Assembly: GCA_038134285.1 (NCBI GenBank)
Contig: JAYPUW010000005.1
Coordinates: forward strand, 1-64,000
Direction: 5' to 3'
DNA: 64,000 nucleotides
Source: UBA3478 sp038134285
Lineage (GTDB): Bacteria; Bacteroidota; Bacteroidia; Flavobacteriales; Flavobacteriaceae
Positions 53,186 through 61,437 of this stretch are shown in pieces (within the stretch, counting starts at the first letter, position 1; each line of letters opens with the position of its first letter). The position numbers and the translations under genes are program-made. The notes beneath the pieces are model-generated. The model did not search any database. It saw only the letters and a program-made list of their open reading frames with translations, and was not told the origin of the DNA.

Positions 53186-54124
53186 ATGAGTATCTCTCAA
53201 GTACCCTCAGTAAATCTCACCCACTACGTTTCCGGAGATCGCAATGATCAACTTCGATTTATTGAAGAAACAGGTAACGCCTTTTCAACTATAGGATTTG
53301 TAGCGCTATCCGGACATTACCTAGACCAAGAGCTTACCGAGAATCTTTACCGAGTAATAAAGCAGTTCTTTGCCCTTTCTGATGAGATAAAGAAACAATA
53401 CGAGATAGAAGGTTTAGCGGGTCAACGCGGCTATACATCATTTGGAAAAGAAACGGCAAAGGGCTTTAAAGTTCCTGATTTAAAAGAATTTTGGCATTTC
53501 GGTCAGTATTTTGATCCTGATGGGATTTATCCTCCCAACTGTATGGTTAACGAACTTCCGGAGTTTAATACTTATGGACAATTAACTTTTGAAGCTCTAG
53601 AGAAAACAGCATTAGAGCTTCTTAGGGCGCTATCGGAATACTTAGAATTGCCAAAGCATTACTTCGATGAATTCATCATTGGCGGTAATTCTATTCTACG
53701 CCCTATTCACTATCCTCCGGTAAATGAAAACGTTCAAACCGCAGTGCGTGCTGCTGCCCACGGAGACATTAATTTGATTACGTTGTTAATGGGAGCTCAC
53801 GGCAGAGGTTTGCAGGTACAACGCCTAGATGGAGAATGGATCGATGCGATCGCCACTCCTGATGAACTTATGATTAATGTGGGTGACATGCTTTCTAGAC
53901 ACACAAACAATCGTTTAAAGTCTACGATTCACCGTGTTATCAATCCAGAACGTACTCAAAACGAATCTAGATATTCTATTCCGTTCTTCATGCATCCTAA
54001 ACTCGATATGCCGCTAAATGTCTTGCCTCACTGCATTTCAGAAGATCAGCCGAAGCAGTACGAAGACATAACGGCAGGAGAATTTCTAAACGAACGCCTT
54101 CGTGAATTAGGGCTGATGAAATAA
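53186..54124 (+). CDS. 2-oxoglutarate/Fe(II) oxygenase, isopenicillin N synthase-like
   Basis: 312 residues. Metal motif AAHGDINLIT (HxD near residue 190) with a third ligand in STIHRVINPE, and RYSIPFF for the 2-oxoglutarate carboxylate. N-terminal DIOX_N-like part with GNAFSTIGFVALSGH. Substrate unknown; there are no antibiotic genes nearby. Its stop is 3 bases from the SUI1-type gene, so they are probably one transcript. Confidence 0.85.
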   Translation: MSISQVPSVNLTHYVSGDRNDQLRFIEETGNAFSTIGFVALSGHYLDQELTENLYRVIKQFFALSDEIKKQYEIEGLAGQRGYTSFGKETAKGFKVPDLKEFWHFGQYFDPDGIYPPNCMVNELPEFNTYGQLTFEALEKTALELLRALSEYLELPKHYFDEFIIGGNSILRPIHYPPVNENVQTAVRAAAHGDINLITLLMGAHGRGLQVQRLDGEWIDAIATPDELMINVGDMLSRHTNNRLKSTIHRVINPERTQNESRYSIPFFMHPKLDMPLNVLPHCISEDQPKQYEDITAGEFLNERLRELGLMK

Positions 54125-54127
54125 GCT

Positions 54128-54466
54128 ATGGATCTATCCGATCAACTTAAAAATCTCTTTCCTGATCATATTCCTGAAGATGATCCAAGTCCTGAAGCTA
54201 CCAAGGCTTCTCTACCCTTTTATATTCATCAAACTCCTCCGATAGAGTGTGTTTACGAAAAAAGAAAAGGCAAACCCACCACGGTTATTAAAGGGTATCA
54301 AGGAGCGAATCAAGATTTTAAAATACTTAGTAGTGAGCTCAAGTCTTTACTCAATGTAGGCGGAGGAATTACACAAGAGACTATAGTTATTCAAGGAGAT
54401 TACAGAGACAAAATCATGACCTATTTAAAAGAGTTTGGGTTCACTGTAAAACGTGTTGGCGGGTAA
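54128..54466 (+). CDS. SUI1/YciH-like translation factor
   Basis: 112 residues. The C-terminal half (KRKGKPTTVIKGYQG, LKSLLNVGGGIT and IVIQGDYRDKIMTYL) is the eIF1/SUI1 fold that checks start-codon choice in eukaryotes and has an uncertain role in bacteria. The last 42 bases overlap the 3' end of the convergent ung gene. Confidence 0.88.
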   Translation: MDLSDQLKNLFPDHIPEDDPSPEATKASLPFYIHQTPPIECVYEKRKGKPTTVIKGYQGANQDFKILSSELKSLLNVGGGITQETIVIQGDYRDKIMTYLKEFGFTVKRVGG

Positions 54467-55126
54467 TTTCCAATCTATTGGATCGAGGTGGTTTTTCGCT
54501 AAAAATTGATTCGCTTTGTTGAAATGGTCATTTCCGAACCACAATCCTCTATTCGCACTTAATGGTGAAGGATGTCCTGATTTTAGAATCAGTAGGTGGC
54601 TTTTATCCATAAATGGGTTTCCTAATTTTTGAGCTTGACTTCCCCAAAGCATTAGTACCATGGGCCTCTCCGTGTCTACTAGAAAAGAAAGTACTTTTTG
54701 GGTTAATAATTCCCACCCCATGCCCTTATGACTGTTTGGTGAACCGCATTCCACAGATAAAACGGTATTGAGTAAAAGAACCCCCTGATTGGCCCAATAC
54801 GTAAGATCTCCATTGGTTGCGCTAGCATTTCCGCTCTCTTTGAGTATATTCCTTAAGGATGCCGGAATATGTCCAATTTTCCAAGTTGAGAAGGCCAAAC
54901 CGTCGGCAACACCCGGTGTCGGATAAGGATCCTGACCAAGAACAATCACTTTTACGGATGAGACGTCACAACACTCAAACGCGCGAAAAATACGGTCTGG
55001 AGGTGGCATGCAACACTGCTTCTGGTATGCATATTTGATAACCGTCTCTAAGGCATGAATTTGGCTAGCAATTTCTTTGCTGTCAAAGAAGGCTTTCCAA
55101 CCTCGAATGGGCAATTTAAAAAACAC
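54425..55126 (-). CDS. ung: Uracil-DNA glycosylase
   Basis: 233 residues. Water-activating loop GQDPYPTPGVADGLAFS with D66, LLLNTVLSVE, and the leucine-intercalation loop SGHPSPLSANRG. Removes uracil from DNA. Divergent from mutS2 with 41 bases between starts, a second repair pair in the window. A 42-base convergent overlap with the SUI1-type gene is long for this genome. Confidence 0.96.
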   Translation of the reverse strand: MFFKLPIRGWKAFFDSKEIASQIHALETVIKYAYQKQCCMPPPDRIFRAFECCDVSSVKVIVLGQDPYPTPGVADGLAFSTWKIGHIPASLRNILKESGNASATNGDLTYWANQGVLLLNTVLSVECGSPNSHKGMGWELLTQKVLSFLVDTERPMVLMLWGSQAQKLGNPFMDKSHLLILKSGHPSPLSANRGLWFGNDHFNKANQFLAKNHLDPIDWKLPANTFYSEPKLF

Positions 55127-55148
55127 GCTTAAAGATAGCCAAAGCCTT

Positions 55149-55156
55149 TATCTTTG
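55149..55156 (+). promoter_or_regulatory. -7 element before mutS2
   Basis: TATCTTTG matches TAnnTTTG, 11 bases before the mutS2 ATG at 55168. No clear -33 box in the divergent gap. Confidence 0.5.
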
Positions 55157-55167
55157 TGCTCTGAAGA

Positions 55168-57321
55168 ATGAATGCAGTATTTAAAAAGGCCCTTATAGAT
55201 TTAGAGTTTGACTCTGTTTGCAGTCAAATCGCGCTCCTGTGCACCAATGAAAAGGCTAAAGAAAATGCGGTAGAACTGCCCATTTACTTTTCAGAAGAGG
55301 AGGTACTGCAAACATTGAGATACACTTCAGAATACCTTTCGAGTTTTGAGAATGAAAACCGTATTCCGAATCACGGGTTTGATAGTATTAGTGAAGAACT
55401 TGGACTGTTAAGAATCGAAAATACGGCCATTGAGCCAGAAGGGCTACAACGGATTGCGCAAGTTTGTACTCTTTTTGAAGCGCATTCCAAGTTCTTCAAG
55501 AAATTCAACACCTACTATCCTACCCTTGCCTCTCGACTGGATTCGCTAGTGTATGAGGATGAGATCAAGAAACAAATTGGTGAAGTGATCGATCGTTTTG
55601 GGGTCATCAAATCGAATGCTTCGCCTGTCTTAAACGACTTAAGACGGTCGATTAATGAGGTGCGCGCAAAAATCAACCAAAGTTTTGGTGCCTCTTTAAA
55701 TCATTACACCAAATTGGAGTTTCTAGATGACATCAGAGAAACAGTGATTGAAAATAAAAGGGTATTGGCGGTTAAAGCCATGTACCGCAGAAAGGTGAAA
55801 GGAAGTCTTCTCGGGTCATCTAAAACAGGATCTATTGTTTATATCGTTCCTGAATCTACACAACAACACTCTCGTGCATTGGCCGACTTACTTTACGAAG
55901 AAGGTCAAGAAATCAGGAGGATCTTGCTGCTCCTCACTTCATTTATCCGTCCTTTTCGAAGAGATCTTGAGCTTTATACTCGTTATCTTATTCAGATTGA
56001 TATTATATCGGCCAAAGCGAAATACGCTCAGAAGATTAATGGAATCATGCCTGAGGTAAACTCAGCGCATCACTTATTCTTAAAGGATGCCTATCACCCT
56101 TTACTTCTTGTTCAAAATCGTAAAGAAGACAGAATAACTAAGCCTCAAACCATTGAACTTCATCCTGAGAATCGAATAATTGTTATTTCTGGTCCTAATG
56201 CAGGAGGTAAGAGTATCACGCTAAAAACCGTTGGACTGCTTCAGCTCATGATCCAAGCAGGAGTATTAATTCCTGTACACAGAAGTAGCACAGTGTGTTT
56301 GTTTGAGAATTTTATGACCGATATAGGTGATAATCAGTCTATTGAAAACCATCTGAGCACCTATAGTTTTCGACTCAAAAACATGCGACAGTTTTTGCAG
56401 AAATGTGATGAAGAAACACTGTTTTTGATTGATGAATTTGGGACAGGGTCTGATCCAGAGCTTGGTGGTGCGCTTGCTGAGGCGTTTTTAGAAGAATTTT
56501 ACGAACGTAAATCGTTTGGCGTTATAACTACGCATTATTCGAATCTTAAATTATTGGCAAATGAGCTTGAGCATGCCACCAATGCCAATATGCTATTCGA
56601 TAATAAGAGCCTAGAACCCATTTATCAACTGGTTTTAGGTGAGGCTGGTAGCTCATTTACATTTGAGGTAGCAGAAAAAAATGGCATCCCCTATCGCTTT
56701 TTGAATCGAGCCAAGAAAAAGATTGAGCGCGGTAAGGTGAGGTTTGATCAAACCATAGCTAAGCTACAGAAGGAGCGCTCAAAAATAACTAAAACAGAGT
56801 CTGCCTTAGACGAGCAGGCTCAGCGCGCAAAAAAAGAAGCTGAACGTCTCGAAAAACTCAACGAAAAACTCGACGACAAATTAAGGAGTTACCAACAATT
56901 GTACGATTATCATCAACGTATGATTCAGCTTGGGCAAAAGCTAGATGAGCTCTCTGAGCGTTATTTTGTAGATCAAAAGAAGCGAAATCTAATCAGTGGA
57001 GTCTTGCATTTGGTGGAGACTGAGAACAGTAAAAGAAAGAAGAAAAACGCCTTAGAGGTTAAGGCCGAGAGAAACACAAAGAAGGCACAAGAGGAAACAC
57101 TAAAGCAAGAAATAAAAGAACTGCCAAAACAGCCTAAGCCAAAGGCAGATAAGCCGAAAAAGCCAAAACCTAATATTAAGAGTTTTAAGATTGGTGATCG
57201 TGTGCGACTAGAGGAGAGTAAATCAACGGGAACCATTGATGCTATTGAGAAAGAGATCGCAACAGTCAATTATGGGATGTTCACAACAAAGGTTCATTTA
57301 TCGAAGCTAGAAAAAACATAA
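55168..57321 (+). CDS. mutS2: MutS2-family ATPase without Smr domain
   Basis: 717 residues. MutS core and clamp-like helices (1-330), Walker A GPNAGGKSITLKT near 341, and Walker B LIDEFGTGSDPELGGALAE near 418. Then a very long coiled coil (500-600) and a lysine-proline-rich linker (KQPKPKADKPKKPKP). It ends with KIGDRVRLEESKSTGTIDAI and has no Smr endonuclease domain. MutS2 suppresses recombination or rescues collided ribosomes in other bacteria; without Smr it should not cut. Directly overlaps the next gene by 1 base. Confidence 0.88.
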   Translation: MNAVFKKALIDLEFDSVCSQIALLCTNEKAKENAVELPIYFSEEEVLQTLRYTSEYLSSFENENRIPNHGFDSISEELGLLRIENTAIEPEGLQRIAQVCTLFEAHSKFFKKFNTYYPTLASRLDSLVYEDEIKKQIGEVIDRFGVIKSNASPVLNDLRRSINEVRAKINQSFGASLNHYTKLEFLDDIRETVIENKRVLAVKAMYRRKVKGSLLGSSKTGSIVYIVPESTQQHSRALADLLYEEGQEIRRILLLLTSFIRPFRRDLELYTRYLIQIDIISAKAKYAQKINGIMPEVNSAHHLFLKDAYHPLLLVQNRKEDRITKPQTIELHPENRIIVISGPNAGGKSITLKTVGLLQLMIQAGVLIPVHRSSTVCLFENFMTDIGDNQSIENHLSTYSFRLKNMRQFLQKCDEETLFLIDEFGTGSDPELGGALAEAFLEEFYERKSFGVITTHYSNLKLLANELEHATNANMLFDNKSLEPIYQLVLGEAGSSFTFEVAEKNGIPYRFLNRAKKKIERGKVRFDQTIAKLQKERSKITKTESALDEQAQRAKKEAERLEKLNEKLDDKLRSYQQLYDYHQRMIQLGQKLDELSERYFVDQKKRNLISGVLHLVETENSKRKKKNALEVKAERNTKKAQEETLKQEIKELPKQPKPKADKPKKPKPNIKSFKIGDRVRLEESKSTGTIDAIEKEIATVNYGMFTTKVHLSKLEKT

Positions 57322-57680
57322 TGGAAGCTCCAACCATTATCTACGACTCATCATGTGCCTTCTGCTCGGGCTCTATAGAATGGGTAAGCAAGAGAGATCC
57401 TCAGCACTATTTTCAATACGTCGCATCAAAATCCACATTAGTAATAGATTGGATGCGTTCTAGAGGAATAAATCCTGAGTTGGCTGATAAAACTGTGATT
57501 CTAGTTTTACCTAAAGAGGGATGGTATGTGCGTTCTGAAGCCCTTCATATGATCTGTAAAAAGCTTCAACCACGGCCATGGTGGAGCTTTGTATTTCTCT
57601 TATTCACCTACCCCATTCTCGACCTAGGATATAGAACTATCGCTTATCTCAGAAGTTCGATTAGGTTTTCTAGCCGCTGA
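57321..57680 (+). CDS. DCC-type thiol-disulfide oxidoreductase-like protein
   Basis: 119 residues. N-terminal YDSSCAFCSGS holds the DxxCxxC motif that defines the family (DUF393); the rest is small and partly hydrophobic (WWSFVFLLFTYPILDLGYR). Function unproven. The 3' end lies over the tail of the decayed minus-strand gene at 57644-58022. Confidence 0.85.
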   Translation: MEAPTIIYDSSCAFCSGSIEWVSKRDPQHYFQYVASKSTLVIDWMRSRGINPELADKTVILVLPKEGWYVRSEALHMICKKLQPRPWWSFVFLLFTYPILDLGYRTIAYLRSSIRFSSR

Positions 57681-58022
57681 TCTACTGCTTCATGACGAGT
57701 AAAAGAATGACTACTGTATTCAAGCGGTGAAAAGAGATTGTTTGCTTTTAGAGTTTGTACGAACTCGGAGTATTCAGAGGCTGTTTTTCCGGCGAAAAAA
57801 TGAACATCCTTTGTAAAAGGTTTTAATACTGGTCGAAACCTTTTCAGGACTTTTTATAACCTGACAAAAGGCAGAAGTAACACGATCTCGAATGGTCAAG
57901 TTTCCGGGTGTACAAATCGCCACTTTATGCCCTCTTGATACACACTCATGAATAAAAGTAAGAGTAGTGTCTCTTTCGGGGTTTATGTTTTCCCACGGAT
58001 ACATTAAGAAACGGATATACAT
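57644..58022 (-). pseudogene. Broken gene: ATP-grasp glutathione-synthase-like start joined to another 3' end
   Basis: The minus strand begins with a sound N-terminus, YIRFLMYPWENINPERD and then HECVSRGHKVAICTPGNL and TIRDRVTSAFCQVIK, closely like the start of flavobacterial glutathione-synthase-type ATP-grasp proteins (about 330 residues long). Only 82 codons remain before a stop at 57774. In another frame the DNA continues as coding-like sequence (FVQTLKANNLFSPLEY, HSFTRHEAVDQRLENLI) to a stop at 57644-57646. The middle of the gene is missing. The second part resembles the C-terminal helix of a glycosyltransferase, weakly. Probably a deletion remnant. Confidence 0.6.
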
Positions 58023-58035
58023 AAACTAGATAGTA

Positions 58036-59355
58036 TTACTTTTTAATTGCGTCTAAATGATCGTCCCAGTTTTTAGGCTTAGGGTCGTGTAATTTGTTCA
58101 GTTTTTTAGCCACAATAGAGGCTACAGTCGCGTCACCAGTTACATTCACCACTGTTCTGCACATATCTAACGGCCTGTCTACTGCAAAAATCAAGGCTAA
58201 TCCGATTGCCAATTTTTCTGACGGAAAGCCGATGGATTCTAAAACGATCACCAACATAACCATACCCGCTCCTGGCACTGCAGCTGCCCCTATTGAAGCC
58301 AATAATGCCGTCAATATAATCGTTAGTTGATTACCTAAGGTTAAATCAAAGCCAAGTGCTTGTGAAATAAAAACTGCTGCAATAGCCTGATAAACACTGG
58401 TTCCGTCCATATTAATAGTGGCGCCAACAGGCAAAACAAAACTGCTTACCTCTTGATCTACTCCAACATGTTCTTCAAGGCGTTCCATGGTTACCGGAAG
58501 TGTTGCCGCACTAGAAGAGGTTGAAAAGGCCAATAATTGTGCTGGACTCATTTGCTTAATGAACCAAAAAGGATTCTTTTTCACCACAAACTTGATCAAC
58601 ACCATATAGAATAAGATCATTATGAAAAGACCAAAAACCAGCAAGAACGAATACTTCATTAACGCCACAAGCAGTTCAGGATTATTACTTGAAACTACCA
58701 CACTCGACAATAATGCAAACACCGCATACGGAGCAAAAAGCATTATTAAATCAACCATCTTGAGAATGACGTCATTTAGCGTGTCAAAAAGTTGTTTTAT
58801 TGGTTTTACCTTCTTCTCTCCGATCAAAAGCATTGAGATGGCGAAAAAAATGGCAAAAAAGATAACCTGAAGCATTAACCCATTGTTCGAAAGTGCCGCA
58901 AATAAATTATCAGGCACCATATCAACTACAAATTGAAGCGGCCCGGCTTCTTTTTGAGCGGTGGCCGTTGCAATCTTTGAGGTAACCCCGCTGTCTGAGG
59001 CATATGTCTCTGTAAGATTTGCTATCGTTTCTTGACTAATTCCTTCTCCAGGATTAAAGGTGTTAACTAGCGCAAGACCGATAAAAATCGCGATAAGAGT
59101 GGTCATCATGTATAGGCCAAATGTTCGAAGCCCCATATCTTTAAACTTAGCAATATCCTTTAAGTCTGAAATCCCTTTAATAAGAGAGGCTAAGATTAAT
59201 GGTACTGCAATTAGCTTTAATAGCCGAACAAAGATGGTTCCAATGGGAAGTATCCAATCCGAGACAAAGGTTGTACCCCAATCGAACAAGGTCATAACGA
59301 AACCAAAAATGACTCCGGCTACCATACCAATTACAATCTTCCAATGCAATGCCAT
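58036..59355 (-). CDS. Dicarboxylate/amino acid:cation symporter
   Basis: 439 residues, eight membrane segments plus two re-entrant hairpins. The serine-rich loop AFSTSSSAATLPVTMERLEE, INMDGTSVYQ and AAVPGAGMVML are the binding-site motifs of the DAACS (GltP/DctA) family; VDRPLDMCRTVVNVTGD is the last core block. Takes up glutamate, aspartate or C4-dicarboxylates with Na+ or H+. 5 bases after aroC on the same strand. Substrate not separable from sequence alone. Confidence 0.93.
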   Translation of the reverse strand: MALHWKIVIGMVAGVIFGFVMTLFDWGTTFVSDWILPIGTIFVRLLKLIAVPLILASLIKGISDLKDIAKFKDMGLRTFGLYMMTTLIAIFIGLALVNTFNPGEGISQETIANLTETYASDSGVTSKIATATAQKEAGPLQFVVDMVPDNLFAALSNNGLMLQVIFFAIFFAISMLLIGEKKVKPIKQLFDTLNDVILKMVDLIMLFAPYAVFALLSSVVVSSNNPELLVALMKYSFLLVFGLFIMILFYMVLIKFVVKKNPFWFIKQMSPAQLLAFSTSSSAATLPVTMERLEEHVGVDQEVSSFVLPVGATINMDGTSVYQAIAAVFISQALGFDLTLGNQLTIILTALLASIGAAAVPGAGMVMLVIVLESIGFPSEKLAIGLALIFAVDRPLDMCRTVVNVTGDATVASIVAKKLNKLHDPKPKNWDDHLDAIKK

Positions 59356-59360
59356 AAATG

Positions 59361-60425
59361 CTAAATTTTAGAGGTTTTTGCCATCATAACGTGGTCTGCG
59401 AGTACCAATGCGGCCATCGCTTCTATAATTGGCACCGCTCTCGGAACAACACAGGGGTCGTGACGGCCCTTCCCATGATTCGTTTCAATTTTACCTTCAT
59501 TGGTTAGTGCTTCATAGGATTGTAACAAAGTTGCTACAGGTTTAAAGGCTACATCAAAATAGATGTCCATACCGTTTGAAATTCCTCCTTGAATCCCCCC
59601 GCTGAAATTGGTTTTTGTGCTTCCATCCTCGTTGAAGTTATCGTTGTGCTCGCTTCCAAACATAGCGGCCCCCTCGAATCCACTACCATAGGCAAAACCT
59701 TTCACCGCGTTTATAGATAGCATTGCAGCCCCAAGATTGGCATGCAACTTCTCAAATACAGGCTCTCCTAATCCTACAGGTACATTTTGAACAACGCATC
59801 GAATCACACCGCCAACGGTATCGCCTTTCTTCTTAACCTCACTGATATAGGAAATCATTTTTTCAGCCATTTCAAGATCTGGACAGCGAACAACATTTTC
59901 TTCAGCAAGTTCCAATTCTAGTTCTTGATAGTGTTGTTCTAATTTCAAAGAGCCCACCTGTATAACAAAGGCCTTGATAGATATCGGGTTAATGAATTGT
60001 TTAGCAATTGCGCCGGCCACTACTCTAGAGACTGTTTCTCGGGCAGATGAGCGACCCCCTCCCCTATAATCTCTAAATCCGTATTTCTTATCGTAAACAA
60101 AATCGGCATGAGAGGGTCTATAGGAGTTTTGTATGTGTGAATAGTCATTAGATTTTTGATTGGTATTCTGAATAGTAAAACCAATTGGTGTTCCGGTTGT
60201 TACTCCTTCGAATATTCCAGAATGAAAGACTACGGTATCAGGTTCTTTCCGTTGTGTGGTAATTTTAGATTGACCTGGCCTACGCCTGTCAAGGTCTTTT
60301 TTCACCAATGATTCGTCGATGCGAACACCCGCAGGGCATCCATCGATAATGCCTCCCAACGCTGGACCGTGAGATTCACCAAAGGTGGTAAGCCGAAATA
60401 AATTCCCAAAACTATTTGAGGCCAT
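59361..60425 (-). CDS. aroC: Chorismate synthase
   Basis: 354 residues. FGESHGPALGGIIDG, RRRPGQSKITTQRKEPD, RGGGRSSARETVSRVVAGA and NHGKGRHDPCVVPRAVP are the chorismate synthase signatures; it needs reduced FMN. Last shikimate step. Likely first gene of a minus-strand unit with the symporter and the broken gene. Confidence 0.97.
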   Translation of the reverse strand: MASNSFGNLFRLTTFGESHGPALGGIIDGCPAGVRIDESLVKKDLDRRRPGQSKITTQRKEPDTVVFHSGIFEGVTTGTPIGFTIQNTNQKSNDYSHIQNSYRPSHADFVYDKKYGFRDYRGGGRSSARETVSRVVAGAIAKQFINPISIKAFVIQVGSLKLEQHYQELELELAEENVVRCPDLEMAEKMISYISEVKKKGDTVGGVIRCVVQNVPVGLGEPVFEKLHANLGAAMLSINAVKGFAYGSGFEGAAMFGSEHNDNFNEDGSTKTNFSGGIQGGISNGMDIYFDVAFKPVATLLQSYEALTNEGKIETNHGKGRHDPCVVPRAVPIIEAMAALVLADHVMMAKTSKI

Positions 60426-60568
60426 GAAATAGGAATAAGGTTGAGCTAGCTAAAATAGCGCACTTTTTCTAGAAAGCCTTGTTAACCATTTATTATCACA
60501 GCCTTCATGATTAATTAAGTTTTAAGTGATGTGCACTTCTTTAATTTCGTTTAGACAATCGTAACGCG

Positions 60569-61437
60569 TTGAAAAAAAAATAGATATCTCTGTCATCTCT
60601 GACGTTCACCTAGGAACTTTTGGATGTCATGCTGATGAACTCATCACCTACCTCAACAGTATTGAGCCTAAAACCCTTATTCTTAATGGTGACATTATCG
60701 ATATTTGGCAGTTTCGTAAGCGATTTTTTCCTTCTTCTCACCTTAAGGTGCTAAAGAAAATCATAGGCATGGCATCAAAGGGAACCGATGTTTATTATAT
60801 CACAGGCAATCCCGACGAGATGCTCAGAAAGTTTTCGGGGCACGCTATGTGCCGATTCAAGCTAGTTGACAAGTTGGTGCTGGAGTTAGGTGAAGAAAAG
60901 GCCTGGATCTTTCACGGTGATGTCTTTGATATTTCAATTCAAAATGCCAAATGGCTCGCTAAACTTGGCGGATGGGGTTATGATTTTCTAATTCTTATCA
61001 ATCGCTTTGTCAACTGGATTTTATTAAAAATGGGACGCGAAAAGTATTCATTATCAAAGCGCATAAAAAGCAGTGTAAAGGGTGCAGTTAAGTATATCCA
61101 AAGCTTCGAAAAGGTTGCCGCAGAATTAGCCATAGATAATGAGTATGACTATGTGATATGCGGACACATCCATCAACCTAAAAAAGAGGTTTATCAAAAT
61201 AGTAAAGGAAAAACAACCTATCTCAATTCTGGAGATTGGGTAGAGAATTTAACCGCACTGGAGTACAGTCTTAAACGTTGGAAGATCTATAACTACAATC
61301 ACGATAAACTCTCTCCTTTCTTCGTAGATGAAGACCTCAAAGAAATGGATCTAGACGAACTCATCGCATCTATCACTAAAAAGGAAGAGGGGTTGCGAAA
61401 TATTGAGATCGTAGAAGACTCAAGGGACGACGACTAA
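60569..61437 (+). CDS. LpxH-like metallophosphoesterase with out-of-frame start
   Basis: About 289 residues once the N-terminus is restored. ISVISDVHLGTFGCHADEL carries DxH; LILNGDIIDIW carries GDxxD; YDYVICGHIHQPKK carries GHxH; LNSGDWVENL follows. Family: UDP-2,3-diacylglucosamine diphosphatase-like, a lipid A enzyme. No in-frame ATG precedes the motifs; the nearest, at 60748, would delete them. A TTG at 60569 followed by nine A's would give KKKIDISVISD if one more A were present. The first in-frame codon after the stop at 60562-60564 is CGC. The third motif, normally GNHD, reads GNPD. Confidence 0.75.

Noticed and set aside
53186..54124. Antibiotic (isopenicillin) biosynthesis
   Set aside because: The enzyme is only a family member of this broad oxygenase group and no peptide synthetase is near.
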